A DNA stretch of 34,745 nt, from contig VXNO01000023.1 in the NCBI GenBank assembly GCA_009840575.1, positions 1-34,745 on the forward strand, given 5' to 3'. This document shows, in pieces, positions 23,404 through 31,429 of the stretch; position 1 is the first letter of the stretch; each line of letters starts with the position of its first letter. The position numbers were made by a program, and so were the translations under genes. This stretch comes from Chloroflexota bacterium (GTDB lineage: Bacteria > Chloroflexota > Anaerolineae > Aggregatilineales > Phototrophicaceae). The notes beneath the pieces were generated by a model. It was given only the letters and a program-made list of their open reading frames with translations, made no database searches and had not been told where the DNA came from.

Positions 23404-24414
23404 TTAGTCCTGCTGCTTGATATTCTTGGCATCCAGGAAGGGCATCATCTGGCGCAAGTCGGCGCCGACTTTTTCGATGAGCAGGTCATGCTCGCGTTGA
23501 CGCCGCGCATTAAAATTGGGACGCCCCTGCCGATTTTCATCGATCCACTTGCGCGCGAACTCTCCGTCCTGGATGCGCTGCAAGACGCCAGCCATCTCTT
23601 CTTTCACCGATTCCTCGAACTGGTCGCCGATAACATAACCGCCATGCTCGGCTGTGTTGCTGACGCTGTACCACATATAGCTCAAGCCGCCTTCGTAGAG
23701 CAGGTCGACGATGAGCTTCAGCTCGTGCAGGCATTCGAAGTAAGCGACCTCGGGCTGGTAGCCGGCTTTGACGAGTGTCTCGAAGCTGGCGCGGATGAGC
23801 GCGGTTACGCCGCCGCAGAGCACGACTTGTTCGCCGAAGAGGTCGGTCTCGGTTTCTTCTTTGAACGTGGTTTCGATGACGCCGGCGCGCGTGCAGCCAA
23901 TCGCTTTGGCATAAGCCAGCCCCAGCGCCAGCGCGTTGCCAGTCGCGTCTTGCTCGATAGCGATGAGCCCGGGCGTGCCAGCGCCTTCTGTGAAGACCTC
24001 GCGCACGCGATGCCCGGGCGCTTTGGGCGCGACCATGGCGACATCGACCGTGGGCGGCGGCACGATTTCCTTGAAGTGAATGTTGAAGCCATGCGCGAAC
24101 ATGAGCATAGCGCCGTCTTTAAGGTTGGGCGCGATATGCTCGCGGTAGACATCGCCTTGGCGCGTATCGGGGATGAGCAGCATGAGGATGTCGGCTTGGG
24201 CGCTGGCTTCGGCCACGGTGAAGACTTCTAAGCCATCGGCTTCGGCTTTGGCTTTGCTGCGGCTGCCTTCATGCAAACCGATGATGACCCGTTGCCCGTT
24301 GTCGCGCGCGTTCAAGGCGTGGGCGTGTCCCTGGCTGCCATAGCCGATCACAGCGATCGTCTTGCCATCCAGCAGCGCCAAGTCCGCATCTTTGTCGTAG
24401 TAGAGTGTTGCCAT
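23404..24414 (-). CDS. ilvC: Ketol-acid reductoisomerase (class I, NADP-type)
   Basis: A 336-aa short-form IlvC that isomerises and reduces acetolactate or acetohydroxybutyrate in valine, leucine and isoleucine synthesis. The Rossmann motif [17 protein letters not shown] is at about residues 24-40. The cofactor loop [12 protein letters not shown] has Ser residues that favour NADPH. The knotted C-terminal domain with metal-binding acids is seen in [10 protein letters not shown] and [17 protein letters not shown]. It lies 58 nt after ilvN; an AGGAG is 11 nt before the ATG. Confidence 0.96.
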   Translation of the reverse strand: MATLYYDKDADLALLDGKTIAVIGYGSQGHAHALNARDNGQRVIIGLHEGSRSKAKAEADGLEVFTVAEASAQADILMLLIPDTRQGDVYREHIAPNLKDGAMLMFAHGFNIHFKEIVPPPTVDVAMVAPKAPGHRVREVFTEGAGTPGLIAIEQDATGNALALGLAYAKAIGCTRAGVIETTFKEETETDLFGEQVVLCGGVTALIRASFETLVKAGYQPEVAYFECLHELKLIVDLLYEGGLSYMWYSVSNTAEHGGYVIGDQFEESVKEEMAGVLQRIQDGEFARKWIDENRQGRPNFNARRQREHDLLIEKVGADLRQMMPFLDAKNIKQQD

Positions 24415-24472
24415 TTATGCTGGTTCTCCTGAATTGATTGTGAGCAAATGCGAAAACAAACAGCGCCTGTTC

Positions 24473-25057
24473 TCAGGACTTTCTGCCATTGCGCGCGGAG
24501 GACGCCTGGACTATGGCTCGCGCCAGATCCCGCCGCGTCACGCTGGTATCATGGATGCGCGTGCCCCGACCCATGGAGACGACGCCAGTGCGGATCATCT
24601 CGACGATGCCGATGGGGCGCACCTCGTCTATGAATTTCTCGACGAAAACTTCGGTGCCGACCATTTCAATAATCGCTACATGCGGCCCCACATCGACGAT
24701 GCGGGCGGGGTAGCGGTCGCAGATCTCGGTGAGGGTATTGCGCGAATGGGCATCGTCGCTGCGCACCTTGATGAGCGCCAGGTCGCGTTCGATGTGCGGC
24801 TCGTTGTCGATGACGCGCACATCAATCACATTGACCAATTTTTGCAGGTTGTTGGCGATCTTGCGCGCGTATTCCGAGCCCGCATCCACGCGAATGGTCA
24901 TGCGCGAGACATCCGGCTTGTGCGTGCGCCCGACGGTCAAGCTGTCGATATTGAAGGCGCGGCGGCGGAACAAGCTGGCGACGCGGTTCAATACGCCCGG
25001 CTCGTTCTCTACCAAAGCCACCACAGTTACTTTGTTGGCGATCGCCTGCTGCGTCAT
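24473..25057 (-). CDS. ilvN: Acetolactate synthase small (regulatory) subunit
   Basis: A 194-aa IlvN/IlvH. The N-terminal ACT domain (TVVALVENEPGVLNRVASLF..., about residues 10-85) is where valine binds in this family, and a C-terminal activation domain follows (about 90-180). It binds IlvB and confers feedback control. The ATG overlaps the ilvB TGA by one base (TGATG at 25055-25059), which enforces equal synthesis of the two subunits. Confidence 0.95.
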   Translation of the reverse strand: MTQQAIANKVTVVALVENEPGVLNRVASLFRRRAFNIDSLTVGRTHKPDVSRMTIRVDAGSEYARKIANNLQKLVNVIDVRVIDNEPHIERDLALIKVRSDDAHSRNTLTEICDRYPARIVDVGPHVAIIEMVGTEVFVEKFIDEVRPIGIVEMIRTGVVSMGRGTRIHDTSVTRRDLARAIVQASSARNGRKS

Positions 25058-26757
25058 CAGCTTTCTCCTGGCTTGGGTCTGCGCTTCATATCATGCAGGT
25101 CGGCGCCAGCCGGCACCATCGGGTAGACCATCTCTTCTTTTTCAACGACGAACTCGATCAAGGTCGGACCATCAATGCCGCGCGCGTAAGCCACCGCCGC
25201 TTCGATTTCGTCGCGCTGGGTGACGCGCCGGTTGGGGATGCCGTAGGCATCCGCCAGTTTGCAGAAATCGGGATTGACCATGGGCGTGGCTTGATAGCGC
25301 TTCTCAAAGAAGAGCTCCTGCCATTGCCGCACCATGCCCAAGAAATGGTTGTTGATGATGGCGATATTAACATTGACATTTTCCTGGCGGGCGGTGGCCA
25401 GCTCGCACAGGGTCATCTGGAAGCCGCCATCACCGACGATCGCCCAGATTTCTTCGTCGGGCACCCCAAACTTCGCGCCGATGGCTGCGGGAAAACCGAA
25501 ACCCATCGTGCCCAAGCCGCCGCTGGTCAGCAAGGTGGAGGGGCGCTGGTGTGGATAATACTGCGCCTCCAGCATCTGGTGCTGCCCAACATCGGTGACC
25601 GTGATGGCATCGCCGCCGGTTAGCCGCCAGATATCGTTGATGACCTGCGCCGTCAGTAGCCTGCCTGGCGTTTCGTAATTCAAAATATCGCGCTCGCTGG
25701 AATCTTCCAGCCAATCGCGGATTTGATGAATCCAGTCCGGGTGCGACTTGCGCTCCAGCTTGGGCAGCAGTTGCTTCAGCACCGTCTTCAAATCGCCGGC
25801 GATGCCCACATCGGCACGCACATTTTTGTTGATCTCCGAGCGGTCGATATCGATGTGAATCTTGCGCGCATTGACCGCATAGGTCTTCAAGTTGCCGGTA
25901 ACGCGGTCGTCAAAGCGCATGCCCAGGGCGATGAGCAAGTCCGCTTCCTGGATAGCCAGGTTGGAAGACGCCTCGCCGTGCATGCCCATCATGCCGATGA
26001 CCAGCGGGTGGTCTTCGGGCAGCGCGCCTTTGCCCAGCAGGGTCAGCGCGACCGGGATCTGCGCCCGTTCCGCCAGCTCGCGCACTTCTTGCATCGCGCC
26101 GGACATGATGATGCCGTGCCCCGCCAGGATGATGGGGCGCTCCGCCTGGTCAATCAGCCGCAATGCCGCGTCGATCTGATAGGTATCGGCTGCGGCGGGA
26201 GGATCGTAACCGGGCAGAAAGATCGGACCTTCGGGGTAGATGAACTCAGTTACGGCATTCTGGACATCTTTGGGCACATCCACCAGCACGGGTCCAGGCC
26301 GGCCCGTGCGCGCGATATGAAAGGCTTCTTTCATGGTATAGGCGAGATCATCGACATCGGTAACCAAGTAATTGTGCTTGGTGATGGGCAGGGTAACGCC
26401 AGTTACATCCGTCTCCTGGAATGCGTCCGAGCCGATTGCCGGGATGGGCACCTGCCCGGTGATGGCGACGATGGGCGAAGAATCCATCATCGCGGTCGCC
26501 AAGCCCGTTACCAGGTTGGTCGCGCCGGGACCGCTGGTGGCGATGCAGACGCCGACTTCGCCAGTCGCCCGCGCATAGCCATCCGCCATGTGCGAAGCGC
26601 CTTGCTCGTGCCGCACCAAGACATGATGCAGGCGGTCGTCGTACTTTGCCATGGCGTCATAGGTGGGCAAAATCGCGCCACCCGGGTAGCCAAACATGAC
26701 ATGCACGCCTTCACGCAGCAGGCACTCCATGATAATTTCTGAACCCGTGAGCCGCAT
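25057..26757 (-). CDS. ilvB: Acetolactate synthase large (catalytic) subunit
   Basis: A 566-aa TPP- and FAD-dependent enzyme that makes acetolactate from two pyruvates, or acetohydroxybutyrate from pyruvate and 2-oxobutyrate. The N-terminal FGYPGGAILPTYDA and HEQGASHMADGYARATG (catalytic Glu region) and the C-terminal TPP/Mg motif GDGGFQM ... NN (INNHFLGMVRQWQ) are present. MRLTGSEIIMECLLREGV is a normal N-terminus, with GGGAGG 5 nt before ATG 26757. It lies 40 nt after ilvE. Confidence 0.96.
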   Translation of the reverse strand: MRLTGSEIIMECLLREGVHVMFGYPGGAILPTYDAMAKYDDRLHHVLVRHEQGASHMADGYARATGEVGVCIATSGPGATNLVTGLATAMMDSSPIVAITGQVPIPAIGSDAFQETDVTGVTLPITKHNYLVTDVDDLAYTMKEAFHIARTGRPGPVLVDVPKDVQNAVTEFIYPEGPIFLPGYDPPAAADTYQIDAALRLIDQAERPIILAGHGIIMSGAMQEVRELAERAQIPVALTLLGKGALPEDHPLVIGMMGMHGEASSNLAIQEADLLIALGMRFDDRVTGNLKTYAVNARKIHIDIDRSEINKNVRADVGIAGDLKTVLKQLLPKLERKSHPDWIHQIRDWLEDSSERDILNYETPGRLLTAQVINDIWRLTGGDAITVTDVGQHQMLEAQYYPHQRPSTLLTSGGLGTMGFGFPAAIGAKFGVPDEEIWAIVGDGGFQMTLCELATARQENVNVNIAIINNHFLGMVRQWQELFFEKRYQATPMVNPDFCKLADAYGIPNRRVTQRDEIEAAVAYARGIDGPTLIEFVVEKEEMVYPMVPAGADLHDMKRRPKPGES

Positions 26758-26797
26758 CTTCGCCTCCCGTTTGCTTCTTTTGCCGTCCGCAATCGCC

Positions 26798-27721
26798 TCA
26801 GGCTGGTTCTACATGCGTCAGCCAGCCGTATTTATCGGGCGCTTCGCCGGCGGTGATTGCGAAGAATTGCTCTTGCACGGCTTTTGTGATGGGTCCTCGT
26901 CCGCCGCAGCCAATTTGTATGCGGTCGACCGACTTGACCGGCGTAATTTCCGCCGCCGTGCCCGTGAAGAAAATCTCTTCCGCCATATACAGCATCTCGC
27001 GCGCGACCGGCTGGAAGCGCACTTCCACGCCCATATCGGTCAGAATCGTCAAGGCGCTATCGCGGGTGATGCCCATCAATATCGACGACCAAGCGCCCGG
27101 CGTATACACCACGCCATTCAGCACGACGAAGATATTCTCGCCCGCGCCTTCACTTACATAGCCGTTGACATCCAGGGCGATGCCTTCCTGGAAGCCGTTG
27201 TCGTGCGCCTCCATAGAGACGAATTGGCTGTTGACATAATTGCCGCCAGCTTTTACCAGCGCCATGTGCGTGTCGGGCGCCATGCGGCGGAAGCTGCTGA
27301 TCTGCACATCGACGCCCTGCTCAATGGCTTCCGCGCCCAGATAGCGCCCCCATTCAAAAGAAAGAATGAATGTCTCGGTCTTGGTATTCGTCCGCCCTTC
27401 CAGCCCCAGCGCCCCCGCTCCGCGCAAGATGATGGGGCGGATGTAGCAGGATTTGTGTTTGTTGCGGCGGACTGTCTCGAGGATGGCGGCATCCAGGGAT
27501 TCGGCGCTGTTGTCGTGGTCGATGCGCATGATGCGCGCGCCTTGTATCAAACGCTCGCTGTGTTCGCGCAGGCGGAAAACCGCAGCGCCAGCCGGCGTGC
27601 TGTAGGCGCGGATGCCTTCAAACACGCTCGAGCCATAATGCAGGGCATGGGCGCTGACATGCACAGTCGCATCGTCCCATTTTACAAACTCGCCATTGCG
27701 CCAGATCCATTCAGCACTCAT
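26798..27721 (-). CDS. ilvE: Branched-chain amino-acid aminotransferase
   Basis: A 307-aa fold-type IV PLP aminotransferase that catalyses the last step of Leu, Ile and Val synthesis. The PLP Lys is K157 (MALVKAGGNYVNSQ). Other family blocks are HALHYGSSVFEGIRAY and the cofactor-binding VSEGAGENIFVV. ATG 27721 has GAGGA 6 nt upstream; the frame is open to 27748, but that start has no ribosome site. It is the first structural gene of the operon and sits about 190 nt downstream of the attenuator terminator. The stop of a small open frame overlaps its ATG (ATGA). Confidence 0.94.
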   Translation of the reverse strand: MSAEWIWRNGEFVKWDDATVHVSAHALHYGSSVFEGIRAYSTPAGAAVFRLREHSERLIQGARIMRIDHDNSAESLDAAILETVRRNKHKSCYIRPIILRGAGALGLEGRTNTKTETFILSFEWGRYLGAEAIEQGVDVQISSFRRMAPDTHMALVKAGGNYVNSQFVSMEAHDNGFQEGIALDVNGYVSEGAGENIFVVLNGVVYTPGAWSSILMGITRDSALTILTDMGVEVRFQPVAREMLYMAEEIFFTGTAAEITPVKSVDRIQIGCGGRGPITKAVQEQFFAITAGEAPDKYGWLTHVEPA

Positions 27722-27888
27722 GTCGCTTCCTCGCGGTACGAAGTCCAATAAACAGAAAACGCTTGCTTCATGCCACCGCCGGGCAGCGAAACAAGCGTTT
27801 GAGACAGGGCGATGCCGCTCCAGTCAAATGCGCTGGACGCAGTTCGCTTGCATTTCCTGCTCATGTATCGCGTGCCGGTTCTTTTCAT
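27718..27888 (-). CDS. Possible 56-codon ORF between attenuator and ilvE
   Basis: This frame starts at ATG 27888 (AGGGA 8 nt upstream) or ATG 27894, encodes a basic peptide beginning MKRTGTRYMSRKCKR, and ends in a TGA that overlaps the ilvE ATG (ATGA). No family is recognised. It contains the long hairpin at 27757-27800. The coupling overlap is the main reason to list it; it may be fortuitous. Confidence 0.25.
   Translation of the reverse strand: MKRTGTRYMSRKCKRTASSAFDWSGIALSQTLVSLPGGGMKQAFSVYWTSYREEAT
27757..27800 (-). promoter_or_regulatory. Long hairpin just upstream of ilvE
   Basis: On the minus strand AAACGCTTG (27800-27792) pairs perfectly with CAAGCGTTT (27765-27757). The 26-nt interior contains a second short stem (GCTGCC/GGTGGC with G-T pairs). 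A T-rich stretch (TTTTCTGTTTATT, sharing the last T's of the stem) follows, so it could be a second terminator or a translational control hairpin. It ends about 35 nt before the ilvE ATG. Confidence 0.5.
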
Positions 27889-27910
27889 TGCCATAGTCCC
27901 TATGCGCAAC

Positions 27911-27937
27911 AAAAAGCCCCCCGTGGCTTGGGAGGCT
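27911..27937 (-). terminator. Intrinsic terminator of the branched-chain attenuator
   Basis: On the minus strand AGCCTCCC, loop AAGCCAC, GGGGGGCT, then TTTTTG. The stem has 8 pairs including one G-T. CCCAAGCC within its 5' arm and loop is exactly complementary to GGCTTGGG just after the leader-peptide stop (27968-27976), so terminator and antiterminator exclude each other. Confidence 0.8.
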
Positions 27938-27967
27938 GTTGTCTGCTGTTTCGCCGCGCGGTGCCTG

Positions 27968-27976
27968 CCCAAGCCT
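27968..27976 (-). promoter_or_regulatory. Antiterminator strand of the attenuator
   Basis: AGGCTTGGG on the minus strand, immediately after the leader-peptide TAA. It can pair over 8 bases with CCCAAGCC in the terminator. A ribosome at the stop codon would cover it and let the terminator form; a ribosome stalled on Leu/Val/Ile codons would leave it free. Confidence 0.7.
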
Positions 27977-28048
27977 TTAGAGTCCAAGGATAATCACGAG
28001 GACGACAAGGAGGACAAGAAGTAGGTTGCGGCTGATTGATTCGCGCAT
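27977..28048 (-). CDS. Branched-chain amino-acid leader peptide
   Basis: A 23-residue peptide, too short for ordinary gene finding. After MRESISRN it is almost entirely Leu/Val/Ile: 8 Leu, 4 Val and 3 Ile in total, with an unbroken run of 13 branched-chain residues (LLLVLLVVLVIIL) before a final GL and TAA. GGAAGAG lies 6 nt before the ATG. It sits about 25 nt downstream of the predicted transcription start and directly before the antiterminator and terminator, ahead of ilvE-ilvBNC-leuACD-cimA-leuB. That is the arrangement of ribosome-mediated attenuators known for ilv and leu operons of enterobacteria. A chance hydrophobic micro-ORF is possible but unlikely given the paired RNA elements. Confidence 0.8.
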   Translation of the reverse strand: MRESISRNLLLVLLVVLVIILGL

Positions 28049-28078
28049 GATTCACTCTTCCGCGCAGTTCCAACACAT

Positions 28079-28107
28079 ACCTTAACCTGTCCCATAATCC
28101 ATGTCAA
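28079..28107 (-). promoter_or_regulatory. Promoter of the branched-chain operon
   Basis: On the minus strand TTGACA (28107-28102), a 17-nt spacer and TAAGGT (28084-28079). The -35 is perfect and the -10 moderate. The leader-peptide ATG is 30 nt downstream of the -10. Between this promoter and argH (28108-28213) there is only a G/C-rich imperfect hairpin near 28174-28193 that may end argGH transcription. Confidence 0.7.
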
Positions 28108-28213
28108 GGGTTTGCCGATTATTCAACAAGGCAATTTACCACAAGAACATTATCCTGGCTCAGTGGAATTCAGCTTCCCCCTGACTTGTCGGGAGGTACC
28201 GAGGGAGGGTTGC

Positions 28214-29584
28214 CTACCCCGCCAGCAACTGCCTGGCTCGGGCGAGTTGCTCGCGGACGGCTTCGGGGGCTGTCCCGCCGTAGGCTCGTCGCTGGGCAAC
28301 CGATTGCGCAAAGTCGTATACCGCCGCGACATCGTCAGAAAAGAGCGGGTTAATGGCTTGCAGCTCGGACAGGGGCAGCGCCGACAAAGCCAGCGAAAGC
28401 TCCCCTGCCCGCCGCACGACCGCCCCCACCGCATGATGCGCCTGCCGAAATGGCAAGCCCTTGCGCGCCAGGTAATCCGCCAGGTCAGTCGCCAATAGGT
28501 CTTCAGTAAGCGCCGCCGCCATATTCTCCGGGTTGATTTTTAAGCTGCCTATGGATGCGCTCATCACCGGCAGCAGGCGCGCCAGTGTATCCAGCGAATC
28601 GAAGAGCGCTTCTTTGTCTTCTTGCAGGTCTTTGTTGTAGCCGCTGGGCAGCCCCTTGAGCGCCGCCAGGAAGCCGGTCAAGTTGCCAATCAGCCGCCCG
28701 GCCTTGCCGCGCATCAGCTCCATGGGGTCGGCATTGCGCTTCTGCGGCATCAAGCTGGAGCCGGTGCTGTAGCGGTCGTCCAGGCTGATGAAGCCGAATG
28801 CTGGATTGGAATAAATCAGAATATCTTCCGCCAGGCGGCTCAGATGCGTGGAGCAGAGGGCGCAGGCATAAAGTAAATCAGCGACAAAATCGCGGTCGCT
28901 GACGGCATCCAGGCTGTTCTCAGATGGACGGTCAAAGCCCAGCGACTCCGCCAGCGCCTGCCGATCGATGGCGAGCGGACTGCCAGCCAGCGCGCCCGCC
29001 CCCAAAGGGCAGACCGCTGTACGTTCCCGCGCATTCGCCAGACGGTCGATGTCGCGCTCCAGCATCCAAAAGAAGCTCAGCAGCCAATGCGCGACGGTGA
29101 TGGGCTGGGCGGGCTGCATGTGCGTGTAGCCGGGCATGACAGTGTCGATGTGCCGCTCCGCCATTTCTACCAGCGCGCTCTGCAACTGGCGCAGATCATC
29201 AAGTAGCCGCTCAGCCGCCCGCAGCGACCACAACCGAAAGTCGGTCGCGACCTGGTCATTGCGGCTGCGCCCCGTGTGCAGCTTGCCGCCGACAGCGCCG
29301 ACCAACTCAATCAAGCGCCGCTCGACAGCGGTATGAATGTCTTCATCGCCGGGCATCAGCGCGAAAGTATCGTTATCAAATTCCGCCAGCGCTTGCTCTA
29401 GCCCGGCGATGATTGTATTGGCTTCGTCGGGAGTCAGCACACCAGCAGAAACCAGCGCTTGGGCATAAGCGATGCTGCCGGCGATGTCTTCGGCATACAG
29501 CGCGCGGTCGAAGCCGATGCTGTCGTTCAGCCGCCGCAGGTCTGCATCGCTGGGCTCGCTGAAGCGCCCGCCCCAGAGACTCAT
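28214..29584 (-). CDS. argH: Argininosuccinate lyase
   Basis: A 456-aa fumarase/aspartase-superfamily enzyme that splits argininosuccinate into arginine and fumarate, the last step of arginine synthesis. The signature GSSLMPQKRNADP, with the catalytic Ser loop, is near residue 280. MSLWGGRFSEPSD is the standard N-terminus, and TGRSRNDQVATD and MPGYTHMQPAQP are conserved blocks. It starts 9 nt after the argG stop with GGCGGAG as ribosome site, so argG and argH form an operon. Length is typical. Confidence 0.96.
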   Translation of the reverse strand: MSLWGGRFSEPSDADLRRLNDSIGFDRALYAEDIAGSIAYAQALVSAGVLTPDEANTIIAGLEQALAEFDNDTFALMPGDEDIHTAVERRLIELVGAVGGKLHTGRSRNDQVATDFRLWSLRAAERLLDDLRQLQSALVEMAERHIDTVMPGYTHMQPAQPITVAHWLLSFFWMLERDIDRLANARERTAVCPLGAGALAGSPLAIDRQALAESLGFDRPSENSLDAVSDRDFVADLLYACALCSTHLSRLAEDILIYSNPAFGFISLDDRYSTGSSLMPQKRNADPMELMRGKAGRLIGNLTGFLAALKGLPSGYNKDLQEDKEALFDSLDTLARLLPVMSASIGSLKINPENMAAALTEDLLATDLADYLARKGLPFRQAHHAVGAVVRRAGELSLALSALPLSELQAINPLFSDDVAAVYDFAQSVAQRRAYGGTAPEAVREQLARARQLLAG

Positions 29585-29593
29585 CGCTCCGCC

Positions 29594-30856
29594 CTAATCG
29601 CGTTTGAAGCGGCTGTAATCGGGGCGGCTGTAGTCGGTCTTTGCGCCGCCTTCCAGCTCCAGCATGGCTTCGACCTTGATGGGCAAGCCAAAGAGTTGAA
29701 TGAAACCGTGCGCGTCTTGCTGGTTGTAGACATCTTCTTCGCCGAAGGACGCATAATCTTCGCGGTAGAGGCTGTAGGGGCTTTGCCGTCCCGCCACGAT
29801 GATATTGCCTTTGTAGAGTTTCAGCCGCACCGTGCCCGTGACCGTCGCCTGCGTAATCGCCACGAAGCCGTCCAGCGCCTCGCGCAAGGTGCTGTACCAC
29901 ATGCCGTTGTAGACGAGTTCGGCGTACTTGCTGGCGGTGATGTCCTTGTACTGCATGGTGTGCTTGTCCAGGCAGATGCTCTCCAGCAGTTGGTGCGCGC
30001 GGTGGATAATGGTGCCGGCTGGCGTCTCATATACGCCGCGGCTCTTCATGCCCACCAGCCGATTTTCCACCAGGTCGATGCGCCCGATGGCATGTTCGCC
30101 GCCCAGTTTGTTCAGCGCCTGGAAGAGCTCAACCGCGCTCATTGCCTCGCCATTGAGGCTGACAGGATTGCCTTGCTCGAAGGCGATTTCGATATACACC
30201 GCTTCGTCCGGCGCAGCTTGCGGGTCACGCGTCAGCTGGAACATGCCGGCTTCGGGTTCATTCCAGGGGTTTTCCAACATGCCGCCTTCGTGCGACAAGT
30301 GAAAAATGTTGCGGTCGCGGCTGTAGATGTCTTTCTCGGTGTGTGAGACTGGCACGCGAAACTCTTCCGCGTAAGCCAGGGCGTCTTCACGGCTGCGGAT
30401 ATCCCATTCTCGCCAGGGCGCGATCGTCTTGAGCTTGGGGTTCAGCGCCATGGTCGAGACTTCAAAGCGCACCTGGTCGTTGCCTTTGCCCGTGCAGCCA
30501 TGCGCGACGGCATCGGCTTTTTCCTGCTCGGCGATTTCGACCATGTGCTTGGCGATGAGCGGGCGCGCGAAGGATGTGCCCAGCAGGTATTCGCGTTCAT
30601 AGACAGCGCCAGCGCGCAAGGTCGGGAAGACAAAGTCAGTCAGAAATTCTTCGCGCAGGTCACGGATGTAGAGCTTGGATGCGCCTGAAGCCAGCGCTTT
30701 CTCTTCCAAGCCGTCCAGTTCTTCTTCTTGCCCCAGGTCGGCGCAGAAGCAGACCACCTCGCAGCCATAGTTGTTCTTCAGCCAAGGCACGATCACCGAA
30801 GTATCCAGCCCGCCGCTATACGCCAAGACCACTTTATTCACACCAGAATCCGCCAT
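29594..30856 (-). CDS. argG: Argininosuccinate synthase
   Basis: A 420-aa enzyme that joins citrulline and aspartate using ATP. The N-type ATP pyrophosphatase motif [10 protein letters not shown] is at residues 12-21. [14 protein letters not shown] and [12 protein letters not shown] follow in the expected order. ATG 30856 has GGAG 7 nt upstream; two in-frame ATGs further up (30862, 30886) are less well placed. A possible -10 box, TAGACT (30898-30893), lies 36 nt upstream, but no good -35 is visible. It is followed at 9 nt by argH. Confidence 0.96.
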   Translation of the reverse strand: MADSGVNKVVLAYSGGLDTSVIVPWLKNNYGCEVVCFCADLGQEEELDGLEEKALASGASKLYIRDLREEFLTDFVFPTLRAGAVYEREYLLGTSFARPLIAKHMVEIAEQEKADAVAHGCTGKGNDQVRFEVSTMALNPKLKTIAPWREWDIRSREDALAYAEEFRVPVSHTEKDIYSRDRNIFHLSHEGGMLENPWNEPEAGMFQLTRDPQAAPDEAVYIEIAFEQGNPVSLNGEAMSAVELFQALNKLGGEHAIGRIDLVENRLVGMKSRGVYETPAGTIIHRAHQLLESICLDKHTMQYKDITASKYAELVYNGMWYSTLREALDGFVAITQATVTGTVRLKLYKGNIIVAGRQSPYSLYREDYASFGEEDVYNQQDAHGFIQLFGLPIKVEAMLELEGGAKTDYSRPDYSRFKRD

Positions 30857-30954
30857 TGTCATGCTCCGCCATGCTGTTCGACACAATCGGCAAGTCTAGC
30901 GGAAAGCGCGCGCGAATTGTAGGGGGCAGTAGCAATGCAATACCACAATTGAAG

Positions 30955-31036
30955 CGGGCGAGTCACCGCCTGTCCCCTACATCAAACCTCTGCGCGTCTG
31001 TATCTCTGTGGCAAATATATTTTGACGTGATTGCCC
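30955..31036 (-). repeat. Solo copy of the dispersed intergenic repeat
   Basis: Read on the minus strand, GGGCAATCACGTCAAA, a CCACAGAG unit, GCGCAGAG and the ending ACAGGCGGTGACTCGCCCG match 3649-3720 on the plus strand in the same order. The last 40 bases differ at only about three positions. It lies in the argG/31121 intergenic region. It lacks the facing second arm seen at 3906-3923. Confidence 0.7.
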
Positions 31037-31056
31037 CGCAACACAGATGCAAACGC

Positions 31057-31085
31057 TTGCAATTCGTGCCCTGCGCCGCTATGCT
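31057..31085 (+). promoter_or_regulatory. Promoter of the 102-aa orphan gene
   Basis: TTGCAA (31057-31062), a 17-nt spacer and TATGCT (31080-31085). Predicted start near 31092 gives a leader of about 29 nt containing a GAGGA ribosome site. Confidence 0.5.
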
Positions 31086-31120
31086 TGCGGCAATGCGCCA
31101 GCCGCACGCGAGGACGAGCC

Positions 31121-31429
31121 ATGTCGACAGTTGATGATCTCAAGCGCAAACGCGACGCCAAAGCGCGCCCCCACCTGGAGCAATACGCGCCCGTCTGGAT
31201 TCTGCAAGAAGACCTCTTCGCCGAAGACGAATCCATCCAGTTCCATGTGCTCTTCCAGCACAACCTGCATGGCTGGGTGAATCGGCGCTATCGTTACGAT
31301 GGCTTCAACAACACGCTCTATCACAAGGGTCAGACGCTGGTGGCGGAGGATGACGCGCTGCAGCACATGCTGGAAAGCCCGTATATCGCGGCGCGCGTGG
31401 CGGATATCCCCAATTCCTACGGCGGTTAG
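31121..31429 (+). CDS. Small soluble protein of unknown function
   Basis: A 102-aa protein. ATG 31121 has GAGGA 6 nt upstream and a promoter 35 nt upstream; the frame open to 31031 is probably non-coding. The first 20 residues are highly charged (STVDDLKRKRDAKARPHLEQ). The middle is rich in aromatic residues and Asn (FQHNLHGWVNRRYRYDGFNN, YHKGQTL), suggesting a small beta-rich fold. No signal peptide or membrane helix and no recognised family. Its TAG shares three bases with the TAA of the convergent glycosyltransferase gene (TTAG). Confidence 0.7.
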   Translation: MSTVDDLKRKRDAKARPHLEQYAPVWILQEDLFAEDESIQFHVLFQHNLHGWVNRRYRYDGFNNTLYHKGQTLVAEDDALQHMLESPYIAARVADIPNSYGG

